Source of the DNA: Succinatimonas sp. CAG:777
GTDB lineage: Bacteria; Pseudomonadota; Gammaproteobacteria; Enterobacterales; Succinivibrionaceae
Reading direction: 5' to 3'
Assembly (NCBI GenBank): GCA_000431835.1
Contig: HF987907.1
Coordinates: 1 to 18,258, forward strand
Length of the DNA: 18,258 nt
A program made the position numbers and the translations under genes. Positions 1 to 8,384 of this stretch are shown here, in pieces (the first letter of the stretch is position 1; the number at the start of each line of letters is the position of its first letter). A model generated the notes under the pieces. That model did not search any database and was not told the origin of the DNA. It worked only from the letters and a program-made list of their open reading frames with translations.

Positions 1-4
1 ATAT

Positions 5-35
5 ACAGGGGCATATTCTGTGACATAGCCCCTGT
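5..35 (-). terminator. Hairpin after the ytf/yjf operon, probable terminator
   Basis: An 8-bp perfect inverted repeat, ACAGGGGC (5-12) and GCCCCTGT (28-35), with a 15-nt loop, lies about 30 nt past the yjfF stop. On the minus strand the bases after the stem run off the window edge after ATAT, so a U-tract cannot be confirmed. Position and GC-rich stem support a terminator for the transporter operon. It could also act on the plus strand. Confidence 0.55.
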
Positions 36-64
36 TTGCAAATTTATAATTGTGATCTTTGTTC

Positions 65-1087
65 CTATTTCTTAGGAGGGACAGAACCTTCAGCGTTCAT
101 ATTCATGAGCTTGCTCTTGTGTGCATTTACAACAGCCTGCATGATGATGAATAAACATAGCAGTAAACCTACTACAATCTTGGTCCACCAAGCTGAGAGA
201 GTACCTTGGAAGGAGATCAGGGTTAAGATAGTACCTTGAATCATTACACCTAACAGAGTACCAGGCATGAAGCCTACACCGCCCATTAACTGAGTACCAC
301 CGATAACAGATGAAGCAATAGCATCCATTTCCATACCTAAACCATGTAAGGTATAGCCAGATAGCATGATCCATGAGTAGGTAATACCACCTAAGGCAGC
401 ACAGAAGCCTGAGATTACATAAACACGAACTCGAATTGAATCTACCTTCAAGCCCATTAGTCTTGCTGACTGCTCATTACCACCGATTGCATATACACCA
501 CGACCAAATGAGGTATAGCGTAAGATGATGGTTGCAATAACTACCATTACAAGGGCAATTAAAGCTCCTAATGATAAGAAGCAATCACCGATTGGCACTG
601 AGAAGAATGCCAAATCTGAGTAGAACTGATTGTCAATTGGCACACTGTCACGTGACAGAATAGCGGTTAAACCTCTGCAAAGGAACATAGTACCTAAGGT
701 AACAATGAAAGGTTGCAGTCTGAAATAAGTGATAAGTAAACCGTTAATTAGACCTACTGCAATACCGATGAAGAGGACTAAGAACATACATAAGTATGGG
801 CTTAAAGAGGTGTCTCTCATCATTACAGCAAGTGACATACAGGTAAGCGATACCACCGCACCAACTGACAGGTCGATACCACCAAAGCCAGAGATAATGG
901 TGAAGGTAATACCTACAGTCACAATGATAAGTGGAGCATTGTCAATGAAGAGGTTTAAAAACACCTGTGGTGAGAAGAAACCTTCAAAAGCAACAGAACC
1001 GATTCCGAACAGGATGATAAATAGAGCACCTGTTACATAGAAAGGAAAGTTCTGAGATGCAACCAGGTTTGAAATGAACCTACGCAT
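65..1087 (-). CDS. yjfF: Galactofuranose-type ABC transporter permease YjfF
   Basis: Inner-membrane permease of the BPD_transp_2 (RbsC-like) family, 340 aa against about 331 in E. coli YjfF. Hydrophobic segments span most of the protein from residue 20 on. The family motif GGIDLSVG is at residues 69-76, and the late conserved block GMEMDAIASSVIGGTQLMGG is at 251-270. The loop near residues 195-213 (GRGVYAIGGNEQSARLMGL) is the likely contact with the ATPase. The start ATG at 1087 has a strong Shine-Dalgarno sequence (AAGGAGG) and overlaps the ytfT stop by 8 bp, which suggests translational coupling. It is the last gene of the ytfQ-ytfR-ytfT-yjfF order known from E. coli, where the system imports galactofuranose. 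The substrate here is inferred from that orthology. Family assignment is secure; YjfF rather than another RbsC-like permease follows from the context. Confidence 0.9.
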   Translation of the reverse strand: MRRFISNLVASQNFPFYVTGALFIILFGIGSVAFEGFFSPQVFLNLFIDNAPLIIVTVGITFTIISGFGGIDLSVGAVVSLTCMSLAVMMRDTSLSPYLCMFLVLFIGIAVGLINGLLITYFRLQPFIVTLGTMFLCRGLTAILSRDSVPIDNQFYSDLAFFSVPIGDCFLSLGALIALVMVVIATIILRYTSFGRGVYAIGGNEQSARLMGLKVDSIRVRVYVISGFCAALGGITYSWIMLSGYTLHGLGMEMDAIASSVIGGTQLMGGVGFMPGTLLGVMIQGTILTLISFQGTLSAWWTKIVVGLLLCLFIIMQAVVNAHKSKLMNMNAEGSVPPKK

Positions 1088-2138
1088 TTGTTGCCTCCTT
1101 AGTATTTTCTGACTTCTTTAAGTGTTTAAACTTATAGTCACTGTACATCTGCTTAAACTTCTCTGACTGGAATACGATGATCAAAAGAATTACCACAGCC
1201 TTTACAGCAGGTAATCTGTCTGATGAAACACCGATTGCGTACATGGTTGTAGTTAAGGTCTGAATGGTAATAGCACCGATGATAGTACCACCAATGTAGT
1301 ATCTGCCACCAACCATTAAGGTACCACCTAAGGTAACAGCCAAAATGGCATCCATTTCCATGTTCAAGCCGGCGTTATTAGCATCAGCAGCTCGAATGAG
1401 AGAACCTTCAATTAAGCCTGCAGTACCTGCGCAGAAGCCTGAGAAGATATATACAGCAAATAACACTGCGGTAACTTTAATACCTGAGTAACGGGCAGCA
1501 TTTGCGTTAATACCAACTGACTGAATCATAAGACCTATAGAAGTTCTCTTGTCTAAGAAGATAACTAATAAAACCATAGCCAGAGCAATTAACATTGCTG
1601 TAGGTAACATTACACCAGGAATATTGCCACCGATGTAAGCAAATGGCTTGTAGTAAACGGTAATGATCTGACCATCAGTCATCAACTGAGCGATACCACG
1701 ACCTGCTGTCATTAAAATCAAAGTTGCAACCATAGCCTGAATCTTGAACTTTGCAACCAAAGTTCCGTTCCAAATACCGGCCACAACACCGACTAAGAGC
1801 GAACAGATAATTGCTACAAAGAATGGATGATGAGGAATACCTGAAATATCACCACCTAAGAGCACACAGCAAGTAGCTGATGAGATTGCAACCACAGCAC
1901 CTACAGAAATATCAATACCACCCGTTGCAATCACAAAAGTCATACCTAAAGCCAGGATGATAAGTGATGAAGCACGGTAGAGAATATCAATAGGACGACC
2001 GTAGAGGTTACCGTTTTGCATAATTTCAATCTTAAAGAAATTATCTACAAACAGTGCATTAAATAAAAGCAACAAGGCAAGTGCGATTAAAGGCAATGCC
2101 AGTGAGCTTTTGGTAAATTTTTTAACAAGATTTTCCAT
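1080..2138 (-). CDS. ytfT: Galactofuranose-type ABC transporter permease YtfT
   Basis: Second permease subunit of the RbsC-like family, which pairs with YjfF to form the membrane channel. I choose the ATG at 2138 (MENLVKKFTK, 352 aa), because AGGAG lies just upstream and the first permease helix starts soon after. A longer open frame reaches 2189 but would add 17 residues deep inside ytfR. The family motif GGIDISVG is at residues 73-80, and the conserved late block MEMDAILAVTLGGTLMVGG is present. The start overlaps the end of ytfR by 17 bp and the stop overlaps yjfF by 8 bp, so the three genes are one transcription unit. Its length is close to E. coli YtfT (about 341 aa). Substrate specificity rests on operon order and on YtfQ similarity, not on residues seen in this permease. 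Confidence 0.9.
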   Translation of the reverse strand: MENLVKKFTKSSLALPLIALALLLLFNALFVDNFFKIEIMQNGNLYGRPIDILYRASSLIILALGMTFVIATGGIDISVGAVVAISSATCCVLLGGDISGIPHHPFFVAIICSLLVGVVAGIWNGTLVAKFKIQAMVATLILMTAGRGIAQLMTDGQIITVYYKPFAYIGGNIPGVMLPTAMLIALAMVLLVIFLDKRTSIGLMIQSVGINANAARYSGIKVTAVLFAVYIFSGFCAGTAGLIEGSLIRAADANNAGLNMEMDAILAVTLGGTLMVGGRYYIGGTIIGAITIQTLTTTMYAIGVSSDRLPAVKAVVILLIIVFQSEKFKQMYSDYKFKHLKKSENTKEATNA

Positions 2139-3657
2139 GATAATCTCCTGCAATCGCCTGCATGATGTGTGCAGTTGAAATTTCATCACCGTTAAGCTCG
2201 GTTACCTTTTCATGATCTCTTATGATCATAATTCTTGAGCAGGTACGTACCATTTCTCCCATCTCTCCTGAGATGAAGACTACAGACATACCTTTTTCTT
2301 TAGCAAGAGATACTGCTAATGACTCAATTTCTGTCTTAGTACCAACATCGATACCGCGAGTAGGCTCATCTAAGATTAGTAAGTTAGGCTCGGTTGCAAG
2401 CCAACGTGCAATAATCACCTTCTGCTGATTACCACCAGACAGATTCTTAATTAACTGCTCTCTATCTGAAACTTTAATTCTTAATAAGTTGATGTAGTAA
2501 TCTGCTAACTTGTTCTGACGTGCTCGAGACATGTGACGGAACATTCCGTTTTTAGCCTGAAGAGCTAAGATAATGTTCTCTCTTACAGAAAGATCACCGA
2601 TGATGCCCTGTACTTTTCTATCCTCAGGACAGAAAGCTACACGTTTTTTCATCATATCCATTGGTGACTTTATAGAAACAGAAACTCCATCAACATAGAT
2701 GTTGCCACTGCTCTTTAGCATGGTTCCAAACAAGGTCTCAGCAATTTCTGATCTACCTGAACCTAAAAGACCTGCAAATCCTACAACCTCACCTTCTTTA
2801 ATATCCATGCACAGATCTTTTACCTTACCAGGTACTGTTACATGATCAGCTTCAATAAAGGTGTTGCTGCGAGGTACAGATTTATCAACATTTGACTCAA
2901 TCTCACCTTCTTTAACCTCTTTACCCATCATCTTTGAAATAAGCTGAATTCTTGGAAGATCTTTAATCTCATACTCACCCACATAGGTACCATCACGTAA
3001 GATGGTTACCCTATCGCAGATGGTATAAATCTGCTCTAAGAAGTGAGAAATAAAGATAATTGAAATGCCCTGATCACGAAGTGTTCTCATGATCTTAAAC
3101 AGTCTTTCAGTTTCTTTATCTGATAATGATGAGGTAGGCTCATCTAAAATCAGAACTTTACATTTAGTGTCGATTGCACGAGCAATTGCAATCATCTGCT
3201 GCATGGCAACAGGATAGAAATTCAATTCTTTGGTAACATCGATATCGATACCTAATTCTTTGAACAGAAGATCTGAAGCATTCTTCTGCATGGTTGCCCA
3301 GTCAATACGACCAAAGCTTCCACGTGGCTCACGTCCGATGTAAATGTTTTCAGCTACAGATAAGTTTGCGCACAGGTTAACTTCCTGATACACAGTGGAA
3401 ATGCCCATCTTCTGGCTGGCAAGAGGAGTGGTAGGCTCTATTTGCTTGCCATCAAATACAATTGTGCCGTTTGTTTTATGATATACACCAGTTAAAACTT
3501 TAACTAAGGTAGACTTACCAGCACCGTTCTCTCCCATAAGAGAAATAATTTCGCCTTTTTTAAGATTAAACTCAACATCCTTTAAGGCTTTCACTCCAGG
3601 GAAGAACATGTCTATATGTTTCATCTGCAGTATATAGTCGTTATCTTGCAAGGCCAT
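2122..3657 (-). CDS. ytfR: Galactofuranose-type ABC transporter ATP-binding protein YtfR
   Basis: Cytoplasmic ATPase of 511 aa with two fused ABC domains, the normal architecture of monosaccharide importers (RbsA/MglA/YtfR). Domain 1 has Walker A GENGAGKST (42-50) and Walker B VLILDEP (168-174); its signature region (about 145-160) is degenerate, as is usual in this family. Domain 2 has a P-loop without lysine (GLLGSGR, 296-302), the canonical signature LSGGNQQK (406-413) and Walker B LLILDEP (426-432). This mix, with one degenerate element in each half, is typical and not damage. The start ATG at 3657 is preceded by GAGGAGGG. It lies 156 bp downstream of ytfQ with a hairpin between them, and 17 bp of its end overlap ytfT. 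It powers import through YtfT/YjfF of sugar delivered by YtfQ. Confidence 0.93.
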   Translation of the reverse strand: MALQDNDYILQMKHIDMFFPGVKALKDVEFNLKKGEIISLMGENGAGKSTLVKVLTGVYHKTNGTIVFDGKQIEPTTPLASQKMGISTVYQEVNLCANLSVAENIYIGREPRGSFGRIDWATMQKNASDLLFKELGIDIDVTKELNFYPVAMQQMIAIARAIDTKCKVLILDEPTSSLSDKETERLFKIMRTLRDQGISIIFISHFLEQIYTICDRVTILRDGTYVGEYEIKDLPRIQLISKMMGKEVKEGEIESNVDKSVPRSNTFIEADHVTVPGKVKDLCMDIKEGEVVGFAGLLGSGRSEIAETLFGTMLKSSGNIYVDGVSVSIKSPMDMMKKRVAFCPEDRKVQGIIGDLSVRENIILALQAKNGMFRHMSRARQNKLADYYINLLRIKVSDREQLIKNLSGGNQQKVIIARWLATEPNLLILDEPTRGIDVGTKTEIESLAVSLAKEKGMSVVFISGEMGEMVRTCSRIMIIRDHEKVTELNGDEISTAHIMQAIAGDYHGKSC

Positions 3658-3773
3658 ATATAGCCCTCCTCATGCAGGTGTTCTTCAACAACTTAAAATC
3701 CTGATCCTCTCAAAACACATTAAAAAGAGAGATTCAGAATGAATTGATACTTTGAGTGCGATTACGATTAAGT

Positions 3774-3794
3774 AAGGGTGCCATAGGCACCCTT
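3774..3794 (-). promoter_or_regulatory. Intercistronic hairpin between ytfQ and ytfR
   Basis: A 9-bp perfect stem, AAGGGTGCC (3774-3782) and GGCACCCTT (3786-3794), has a 3-nt loop and begins about 20 nt after the ytfQ stop. On the minus strand it is followed by ACTTAATCG, without a U-run, so it looks less like a full terminator than a partial terminator or a 3'-end stabiliser. Such hairpins after binding-protein genes commonly give higher expression of the binding protein than of the membrane subunits. Confidence 0.65.
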
Positions 3795-3813
3795 CTTCTA
3801 GAGTTACTATGAA

Positions 3814-4803
3814 TTAGTACTTACGTGTTGGGAATACATCTTTAGCTGTATCTGCTGGGAATACACCTTCCTCAACGAATACGCTCTTAGGTACAGATTC
3901 ACCCTTTAAGATCTTTTCAGCTGTTGAGAAGAACAGATCACCCTGTAATGGGTTACACTCAACTGTAGCATTTGACTTGCCTTCGATCATTGCCTGGAAG
4001 ATACCCTTTACACCGTCAACTGATACGATAATGATGTCTTTAGCAGGTTTTAGACCAGCAGCTTCAATAGCCTGAATTGCTCCTAATGCCATATCGTCAT
4101 TCATAGCAAATAGAACATCGATATCCTTAGGATTTGACTTTAAGAATGACTCCATAACTTCCTGACCCTTCTGACGGGTAAAGTCACCAGTCTGTGAAGC
4201 TAAGATGTTATACATATCCTTGTTTGGTGACTCTTTTAATGCATCGTTAAAGCCGTTACCACGACCGGTGGTTGCTGATGCACCCACAGTACCCTCAAGG
4301 ATAACAATATTTAACTTGTCACCACCATTACGTGGTTTTACATTGTTCTTGTGAACATATGTATCTAACCAATCGAATACCTTACGACCTTCGGTGTAGC
4401 TATCGGTACCGATCTTTGCAACATACAATGAAGGATCAGAAACTGTTAAATCACGGTCCATTACCAATACAGGGATCTTTGCACGCTTTGCTTCACGAAG
4501 AATGTTATCCCAACCGGTTGCAACGATAGGTACGAAACCGATTAAGTCAACTTTCTGAGCAATGAAAGTTCGAATTGCTTTGATCTGATTCTCTTGTTTC
4601 TGCTGAGCATCAGAGAACTTTAAGTTGATGTTGTGTGCTTTTGCTGCTGCTTTTACATCATTGGTGTTAGCTGTACGCCACTCTGACTCAGCACCGATCT
4701 GAGAAAAACCGATTGTGATCTGCTTTGCCTGAACAGCTGACATTGAAGAAGCTGCAATTGCAGCGCCTAAAGATACAGCCAAGACAGCTTTTACTAGTTT
4801 CAT
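3814..4803 (-). CDS. ytfQ: Periplasmic galactofuranose-binding protein YtfQ
   Basis: Solute-binding protein of the ribose-binding (Peripla_BP_4) family, 329 aa. The ATG at 4803 is chosen because TAGGAG precedes it and a clean signal peptide follows (MKLVKAVLAVSL..., cleavage likely after SAVQA). An in-frame upstream start at 4848 would bury the signal peptide. The mature part matches E. coli YtfQ at many blocks: GFSQIGAESEWR, QQKQENQIKA, a VATGW block, EGTVGAS, SQTGDFTR followed by KGQEVMESF, a NDDM...GAIQAIEAAGLKP region, and a final DTAK. These resemble YtfQ more closely than RbsB or MglB, so a galactofuranose-type ligand is a reasonable inference. It is the first gene of the operon and delivers ligand to YtfT/YjfF. 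A hairpin follows its stop. No dedicated regulator gene is in the window. Confidence 0.93.
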   Translation of the reverse strand: MKLVKAVLAVSLGAAIAASSMSAVQAKQITIGFSQIGAESEWRTANTNDVKAAAKAHNINLKFSDAQQKQENQIKAIRTFIAQKVDLIGFVPIVATGWDNILREAKRAKIPVLVMDRDLTVSDPSLYVAKIGTDSYTEGRKVFDWLDTYVHKNNVKPRNGGDKLNIVILEGTVGASATTGRGNGFNDALKESPNKDMYNILASQTGDFTRQKGQEVMESFLKSNPKDIDVLFAMNDDMALGAIQAIEAAGLKPAKDIIIVSVDGVKGIFQAMIEGKSNATVECNPLQGDLFFSTAEKILKGESVPKSVFVEEGVFPADTAKDVFPTRKY

Positions 4804-5251
4804 AATAACTCCTATGTATTGTATGTTTGTAAAGAAAAAAGACTTCATCTTTATTGATTTATAGCTTCTTTCTGAATTTGATTTTAGGGCATGAAATGAA
4901 AAATGATTTTATTATGTAAATAAAACGTGACAGCCTTATCTTTTTTAAGACGTATATTCAAGAAAAATTAGATTTATATCACTATTTTGCAACCCTTTAC
5001 GTTAATAGCTTACGCAAATACACCACAAAATTATCATTATAAAAAACGCTTATATTTCAAAATATAATTTTATTCACAGTTGAATATTTGAGTTTAAAAA
5101 CGAATATAAGCACAAAAGTAAGCGCAAACGATTACAACGAAAATTTTCTCTTTAAAGAGCTGTCTTGCTAACAATAAATGACAGTAATGACAGGTATCAT
5201 AAATTTTATTGTGTATAATCAATATAAGAAGAGAAAAACAGGAACAGAATA
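4804..5251. other. AT-rich divergent intergenic region between ytfQ and the nuclease-like gene
   Basis: No convincing gene lies in this 448-bp stretch. It must hold both divergent promoters. On the minus strand TATAAT (5036-5041) could be a -10 for ytfQ, but no good -35 sits at the right spacing. The same place holds TATAA (5038-5042) and TTATA (5050-5054) around a central ACG. GCGCAAACGATTACAA (5122-5137) has the CG-centred, imperfectly symmetrical look of a LacI/GalR-family operator. A 9-mer AATGACAGT/G is repeated in tandem at 5177-5194. These are visual matches only. Confidence 0.4.
5214..5219 (+). promoter_or_regulatory. Possible -10 element of the AAA-ATPase/nuclease-like gene
   Basis: A consensus TATAAT lies 33 nt before the ATG at 5252. 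No good -35 hexamer sits 16-18 bp upstream; the tandem 9-mer AATGACAG repeat ends at 5194, where one would be expected. Suggestive only. Confidence 0.35.
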
Positions 5252-7114
5252 ATGAGCAACAAACAATTCTTAGCATTACCATATGGTAAGGATGACTTTA
5301 CAAAGTTAAGAGCACAAGATTGCTATTTTGTAGATAAAACTCCCTACATAAAGCAGGTCTTTGGAGTTGATTCTTCAGATGTATTGTTGCTTACAAGACC
5401 AAGACGTTTTGGTAAGACTCTGCTCATGAGCATGTTTGACTCATTTTTGAAAATCAATCCTGAAAAGCCATTTGATAACTCAAAACAACTAGAGCTCTTT
5501 AAAGGTACTAAGATATTAGAAGACAAAGAATTCTGTGATAAGTTCATGGGACAATGTCCTGTTATTGCTGTTTCTTTAAAAGATATGGAAGCTGATACTT
5601 TTGAAGAAGCTTATAAGATGTTTGCTGATATTGTTTGGGATGTTTCTAAAAGATATTTTTACCTGCTAAACAGCAATAAACTTGATGAATCAGACAAAGT
5701 TATCTTAAGACAGCTTACAGATATTAACTATCTAGAAGACATCAATAACTCACAGCGAGTAAAAAATTCTTTAAAGAACTTAGCAACTTTCCTGTATAAA
5801 GAATATGGAAGACAACCAATTCTTCTTATTGATGAATATGATGTACCTTTAGCAAAAGCTTCATATCACGATTTGGATGATAAAAGACGCCATAAGAAAG
5901 AGCCTGATTATGAACCAACATTTCATAAGAGAATGGTAACCTTAATGTCAGGCTTTTTAGGTGTATTAAAAAACAACATCGGAAATGAATCTCCAATTAG
6001 CAAGACAGTCATTACAGGATGTTTAAAGGTAGCCAAGAACAGTATCTTTACAGGTGTTAATAACCTTAATGTAAATACAGTAATCTCCACAGATATGGAT
6101 TTAACTGGAATCATTGGTTTTACCAAAGATGAAACATATAAGTTCTTAGAAGATTATGAGATGGATGATTATGCTACAGACGTTAAAAATAACTATGACG
6201 GTTATAAGTTCTGTGACAAAGAGATGTTCTGTCCATGGGATGTGGTAAATTTCATTAAAGAAAATTATAAAAACAATCTAAATGGTCATACAGAGTTGGT
6301 AAAAGCTAATAACTATTGGGCAAATTCTTCATCTGACAGTGCCTTAGGTGAATATCTTGGTTATTTAACCGACAGTGATACTCGAAAGATGCAAGATTTA
6401 GTTGATGGTAAATCAATTAGCTTTATTCTAAACGACTCCATGAACTATGACAGTCTGTCAGAGCATGATCCTAATGATTTCTGGTCGTTACTCCTACATA
6501 CTGGATATCTGACCTTAGACTGGGATAAGTCTAATAATAAAAATCTTAGAATAAACACTGTATCTAATAATGATGTCTTTGTAAGAATTCCTAATTTGGA
6601 AATCAAAAATTGCTTTAAAGATAGCATTCAAAGGAGATTTAATAAAGAAATTGCCCCTAACTCTGTTGCTGATGAAATAGCAACTGCTCTCTTAAATGGA
6701 GATAACAGTTTTGCTCAAACAAAACTTCGTGCCATTTTAATGAGATTTATCTCATTAAGAGACAATGCAACTAAAGCTCCATTAGAGAATTACTACCACG
6801 GCTATCTAAATGGTCTTTTCACCAACTGCTCTGAAAATTTTTTCTCCGAATATCACTCAAATAATGAAGCAGGCAATGGTTATTCTGATATCTCCTTTGC
6901 GGATACTTTTTCAGAAAAAGCTGTAATTATCGAATTAAAAGTAGGCTCTTTAGGTTCTGATTTAGTATCCTTAAGTAAAAAAGCACTATCACAAATAGAA
7001 GAGAAGAACTATGCTGAACCTTTCTTGCAAAACAGCATGACTCAAAGTATCTTTGCCTATGGAATTGCATTTTCTGGAAAGAACTGTCTTGTAGCTTGTA
7101 AAAAGCTAAAATAG
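5252..7114 (+). CDS. AAA-ATPase-like / PD-(D/E)XK nuclease-like family protein
   Basis: A 620-aa protein with the two-domain layout of the AAA-ATPase_like (PF09820) plus C-terminal PD-(D/E)XK (PF08011, formerly DUF1703) family. The N-terminus has the family opening around residues 8-32 and a P-loop variant RPRRFGKT (49-56). Walker B LLIDEYD is at 191-197. The C-terminal nuclease-like core shows D546 (YSDISFAD) and the E561-L-K563 pair (VIIELK), followed by the conserved helix ALSQIEEKNYAEPF. All signature residues are present, so it could be catalytic. Its biological role is unknown; the family is expanded in gut Bacteroidetes, Clostridia and Succinivibrionaceae, and roles in mobile elements or defence have been suggested. 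The ATG is preceded by AGGAA. It stands alone, divergent from ytfQ, and a hairpin follows it. A second family member begins at the right window edge. Confidence 0.88.
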   Translation: MSNKQFLALPYGKDDFTKLRAQDCYFVDKTPYIKQVFGVDSSDVLLLTRPRRFGKTLLMSMFDSFLKINPEKPFDNSKQLELFKGTKILEDKEFCDKFMGQCPVIAVSLKDMEADTFEEAYKMFADIVWDVSKRYFYLLNSNKLDESDKVILRQLTDINYLEDINNSQRVKNSLKNLATFLYKEYGRQPILLIDEYDVPLAKASYHDLDDKRRHKKEPDYEPTFHKRMVTLMSGFLGVLKNNIGNESPISKTVITGCLKVAKNSIFTGVNNLNVNTVISTDMDLTGIIGFTKDETYKFLEDYEMDDYATDVKNNYDGYKFCDKEMFCPWDVVNFIKENYKNNLNGHTELVKANNYWANSSSDSALGEYLGYLTDSDTRKMQDLVDGKSISFILNDSMNYDSLSEHDPNDFWSLLLHTGYLTLDWDKSNNKNLRINTVSNNDVFVRIPNLEIKNCFKDSIQRRFNKEIAPNSVADEIATALLNGDNSFAQTKLRAILMRFISLRDNATKAPLENYYHGYLNGLFTNCSENFFSEYHSNNEAGNGYSDISFADTFSEKAVIIELKVGSLGSDLVSLSKKALSQIEEKNYAEPFLQNSMTQSIFAYGIAFSGKNCLVACKKLK

Positions 7115-7154
7115 TTACACGCAGTGTCGTTACAGACGACGATCTCAAATAAGG

Positions 7155-7182
7155 ATGTAGGAACACCTACATTCTTATTCAA
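7155..7182 (+). terminator. Probable terminator after the nuclease-like gene
   Basis: ATGTAGG (7155-7161) pairs with CCTACAT (7166-7172) across an AACA tetraloop, followed by the T-rich TCTTATTC. It lies 40 nt past the stop of the plus-strand gene and 20 nt past the end of the convergent ydfG, so it may serve both genes. Confidence 0.6.
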
Positions 7183-7192
7183 TTTTCTCTAA

Positions 7193-7969
7193 TTACTTCT
7201 CATCTAAATCAAGATTTCTGGTAACTAAAAGACCACCAAAAGTCTGACATACAGGCATGATTTCAAGTTCATTGATATTCATGTGAGCTGGAGTGCTTAA
7301 GAGATAATCTACAGTATTAGCAATATCCTCAGGTAAAATTGCTTCAACATCTTTGTAAACAGCAGCAGCCTTTTCGTTGTCGCCCTTAAAACGTACATTT
7401 GAGAATTCTGTATTAGAGCAAAGACCTGGCTTAATTACAGTAACTTTAAGTGCAGTACCTGCTAAATCACATCTTAGATTTCTTGAAAACTGCTCAACAA
7501 AAGCTTTAGTACCGCCGTAGACATTGCCTCCTGTATATGGCCATGCACCGGCAGTTGAGCCTAAATTGATGATATAACCTTTGTTCTTTTTAACCATCAA
7601 TGGTAGCAGTTTGTGAGTAATATTGAGTAACCCTTTGATGTTGGTATTAACCATGGTATGCCAGTCTTTTAAAGAGCAGGTAAATGCTTTGTCCTGACCT
7701 AAGGCTAAACCTGCGTTATTAACTAAAACATCAATGTTTTTAAACTCATCAGGTAACTTATCTAAGATAGAATCAACTGCTTCAGTATCAGTTACATCAA
7801 GCTTTAATGGGAAGATCAGACCTTCATATTTATTTGCTAAGGCATCTAATTTGTCTTGACGACGTGCTGTTGCAATTACTTTGTAACCTTGACTTGCAAG
7901 TTTTTCACAAATAGCAAAACCAAAGCCTGCTGAGGCTCCTGTAACTAATACAGTCTTATATAAAGCCAT
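7193..7969 (-). CDS. ydfG: NADP-dependent 3-hydroxy acid dehydrogenase / malonic semialdehyde reductase (YdfG-type SDR)
   Basis: Classical short-chain dehydrogenase of 258 aa. The cofactor motif TGASAGFG is at residues 10-17. The following ATARRQDK segment carries arginines where NADP(H)-preferring members do. NNAG is at 84-87, and the catalytic triad is S138, Y151 and K155. Several blocks are close to E. coli YdfG: NNAGLALG, INLGSTAGAWPY, TGGNVYGGTKAFV, and the late TEFSNVRFKGD, which is characteristic of this subfamily. YdfG reduces malonic semialdehyde to 3-hydroxypropionate and oxidises L-allo-threonine and 3-hydroxy acids. The start ATG at 7969 has GGAGG upstream. It faces the nuclease-like gene and is followed by an EamA gene remnant further upstream on the same strand. 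Subfamily assignment is good; the physiological substrate is inferred. Confidence 0.9.
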   Translation of the reverse strand: MALYKTVLVTGASAGFGFAICEKLASQGYKVIATARRQDKLDALANKYEGLIFPLKLDVTDTEAVDSILDKLPDEFKNIDVLVNNAGLALGQDKAFTCSLKDWHTMVNTNIKGLLNITHKLLPLMVKKNKGYIINLGSTAGAWPYTGGNVYGGTKAFVEQFSRNLRCDLAGTALKVTVIKPGLCSNTEFSNVRFKGDNEKAAAVYKDVEAILPEDIANTVDYLLSTPAHMNINELEIMPVCQTFGGLLVTRNLDLDEK

Positions 7970-8084
7970 ATTTCCTCCACATATTTATGACATAACAACG
8001 TAATCAAAATAATCTACCTTTATAAGTGCAAAGCTCTAGACAAGGTTATCTTACACAACGCACTCAACAAACTGTTATGCTGTC

Positions 8085-8384
8085 TTATTTATCAATAGGA
8101 GCAACTCGTGAAACGACACCTGACTGCAACGCTTTAAAATAAAAGAGACAGGACAGACCAGTTGCAATTCCTGAGAGTAGTAAAAAACACCAGGTATGAC
8201 GACTGATATCTTTAATTTCACTTACTCTGTCAGTAAAAAATACTATGCCCCATGTCAGAAATAAAATTACAGTAGTGCGGATGGCGGTTGCAAGGTTAGA
8301 GTTAATATCCTTAACACCGATTTTTGCAAAGATAGCTGTCAGAGCTGCAAATAAAGCTGACAGTAATGCGTAATGTTTCCACAT
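8085..8384 (-). pseudogene. Truncated EamA-family (drug/metabolite) transporter remnant
   Basis: The 99-aa reading frame begins MWKHYALLSALFAALTAIFA and carries the first three or so membrane segments of a short EamA-family transporter. This short group, as I remember it, is about 137-140 aa, with four or five helices. The frame stops right after ...VSRVAPIDK, a point where the family continues with a further conserved helix region (about 40 residues). No continuation is visible in any minus-strand frame of the 100 bp before ydfG. The ATG at 8384 also lacks a Shine-Dalgarno sequence; the bases before it are CTGCATTACC, adjoining a repeat-rich segment. Loss at the 3' end and an unsupported 5' end both suggest a decayed gene. 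An expressed small membrane protein is less likely but not excluded. Confidence 0.7.

Noticed and set aside
2139..2189. Longer N-terminus for ytfT starting at 2189
   Set aside because: It would overlap ytfR by 68 bp, has no ribosome site, and adds residues absent from the family; AGGAG in front of 2138 decides the start.
4804..4848. Longer N-terminus for ytfQ starting at 4848
   Set aside because: It would put 15 residues before a typical signal peptide; TAGGAG precedes the ATG at 4803.
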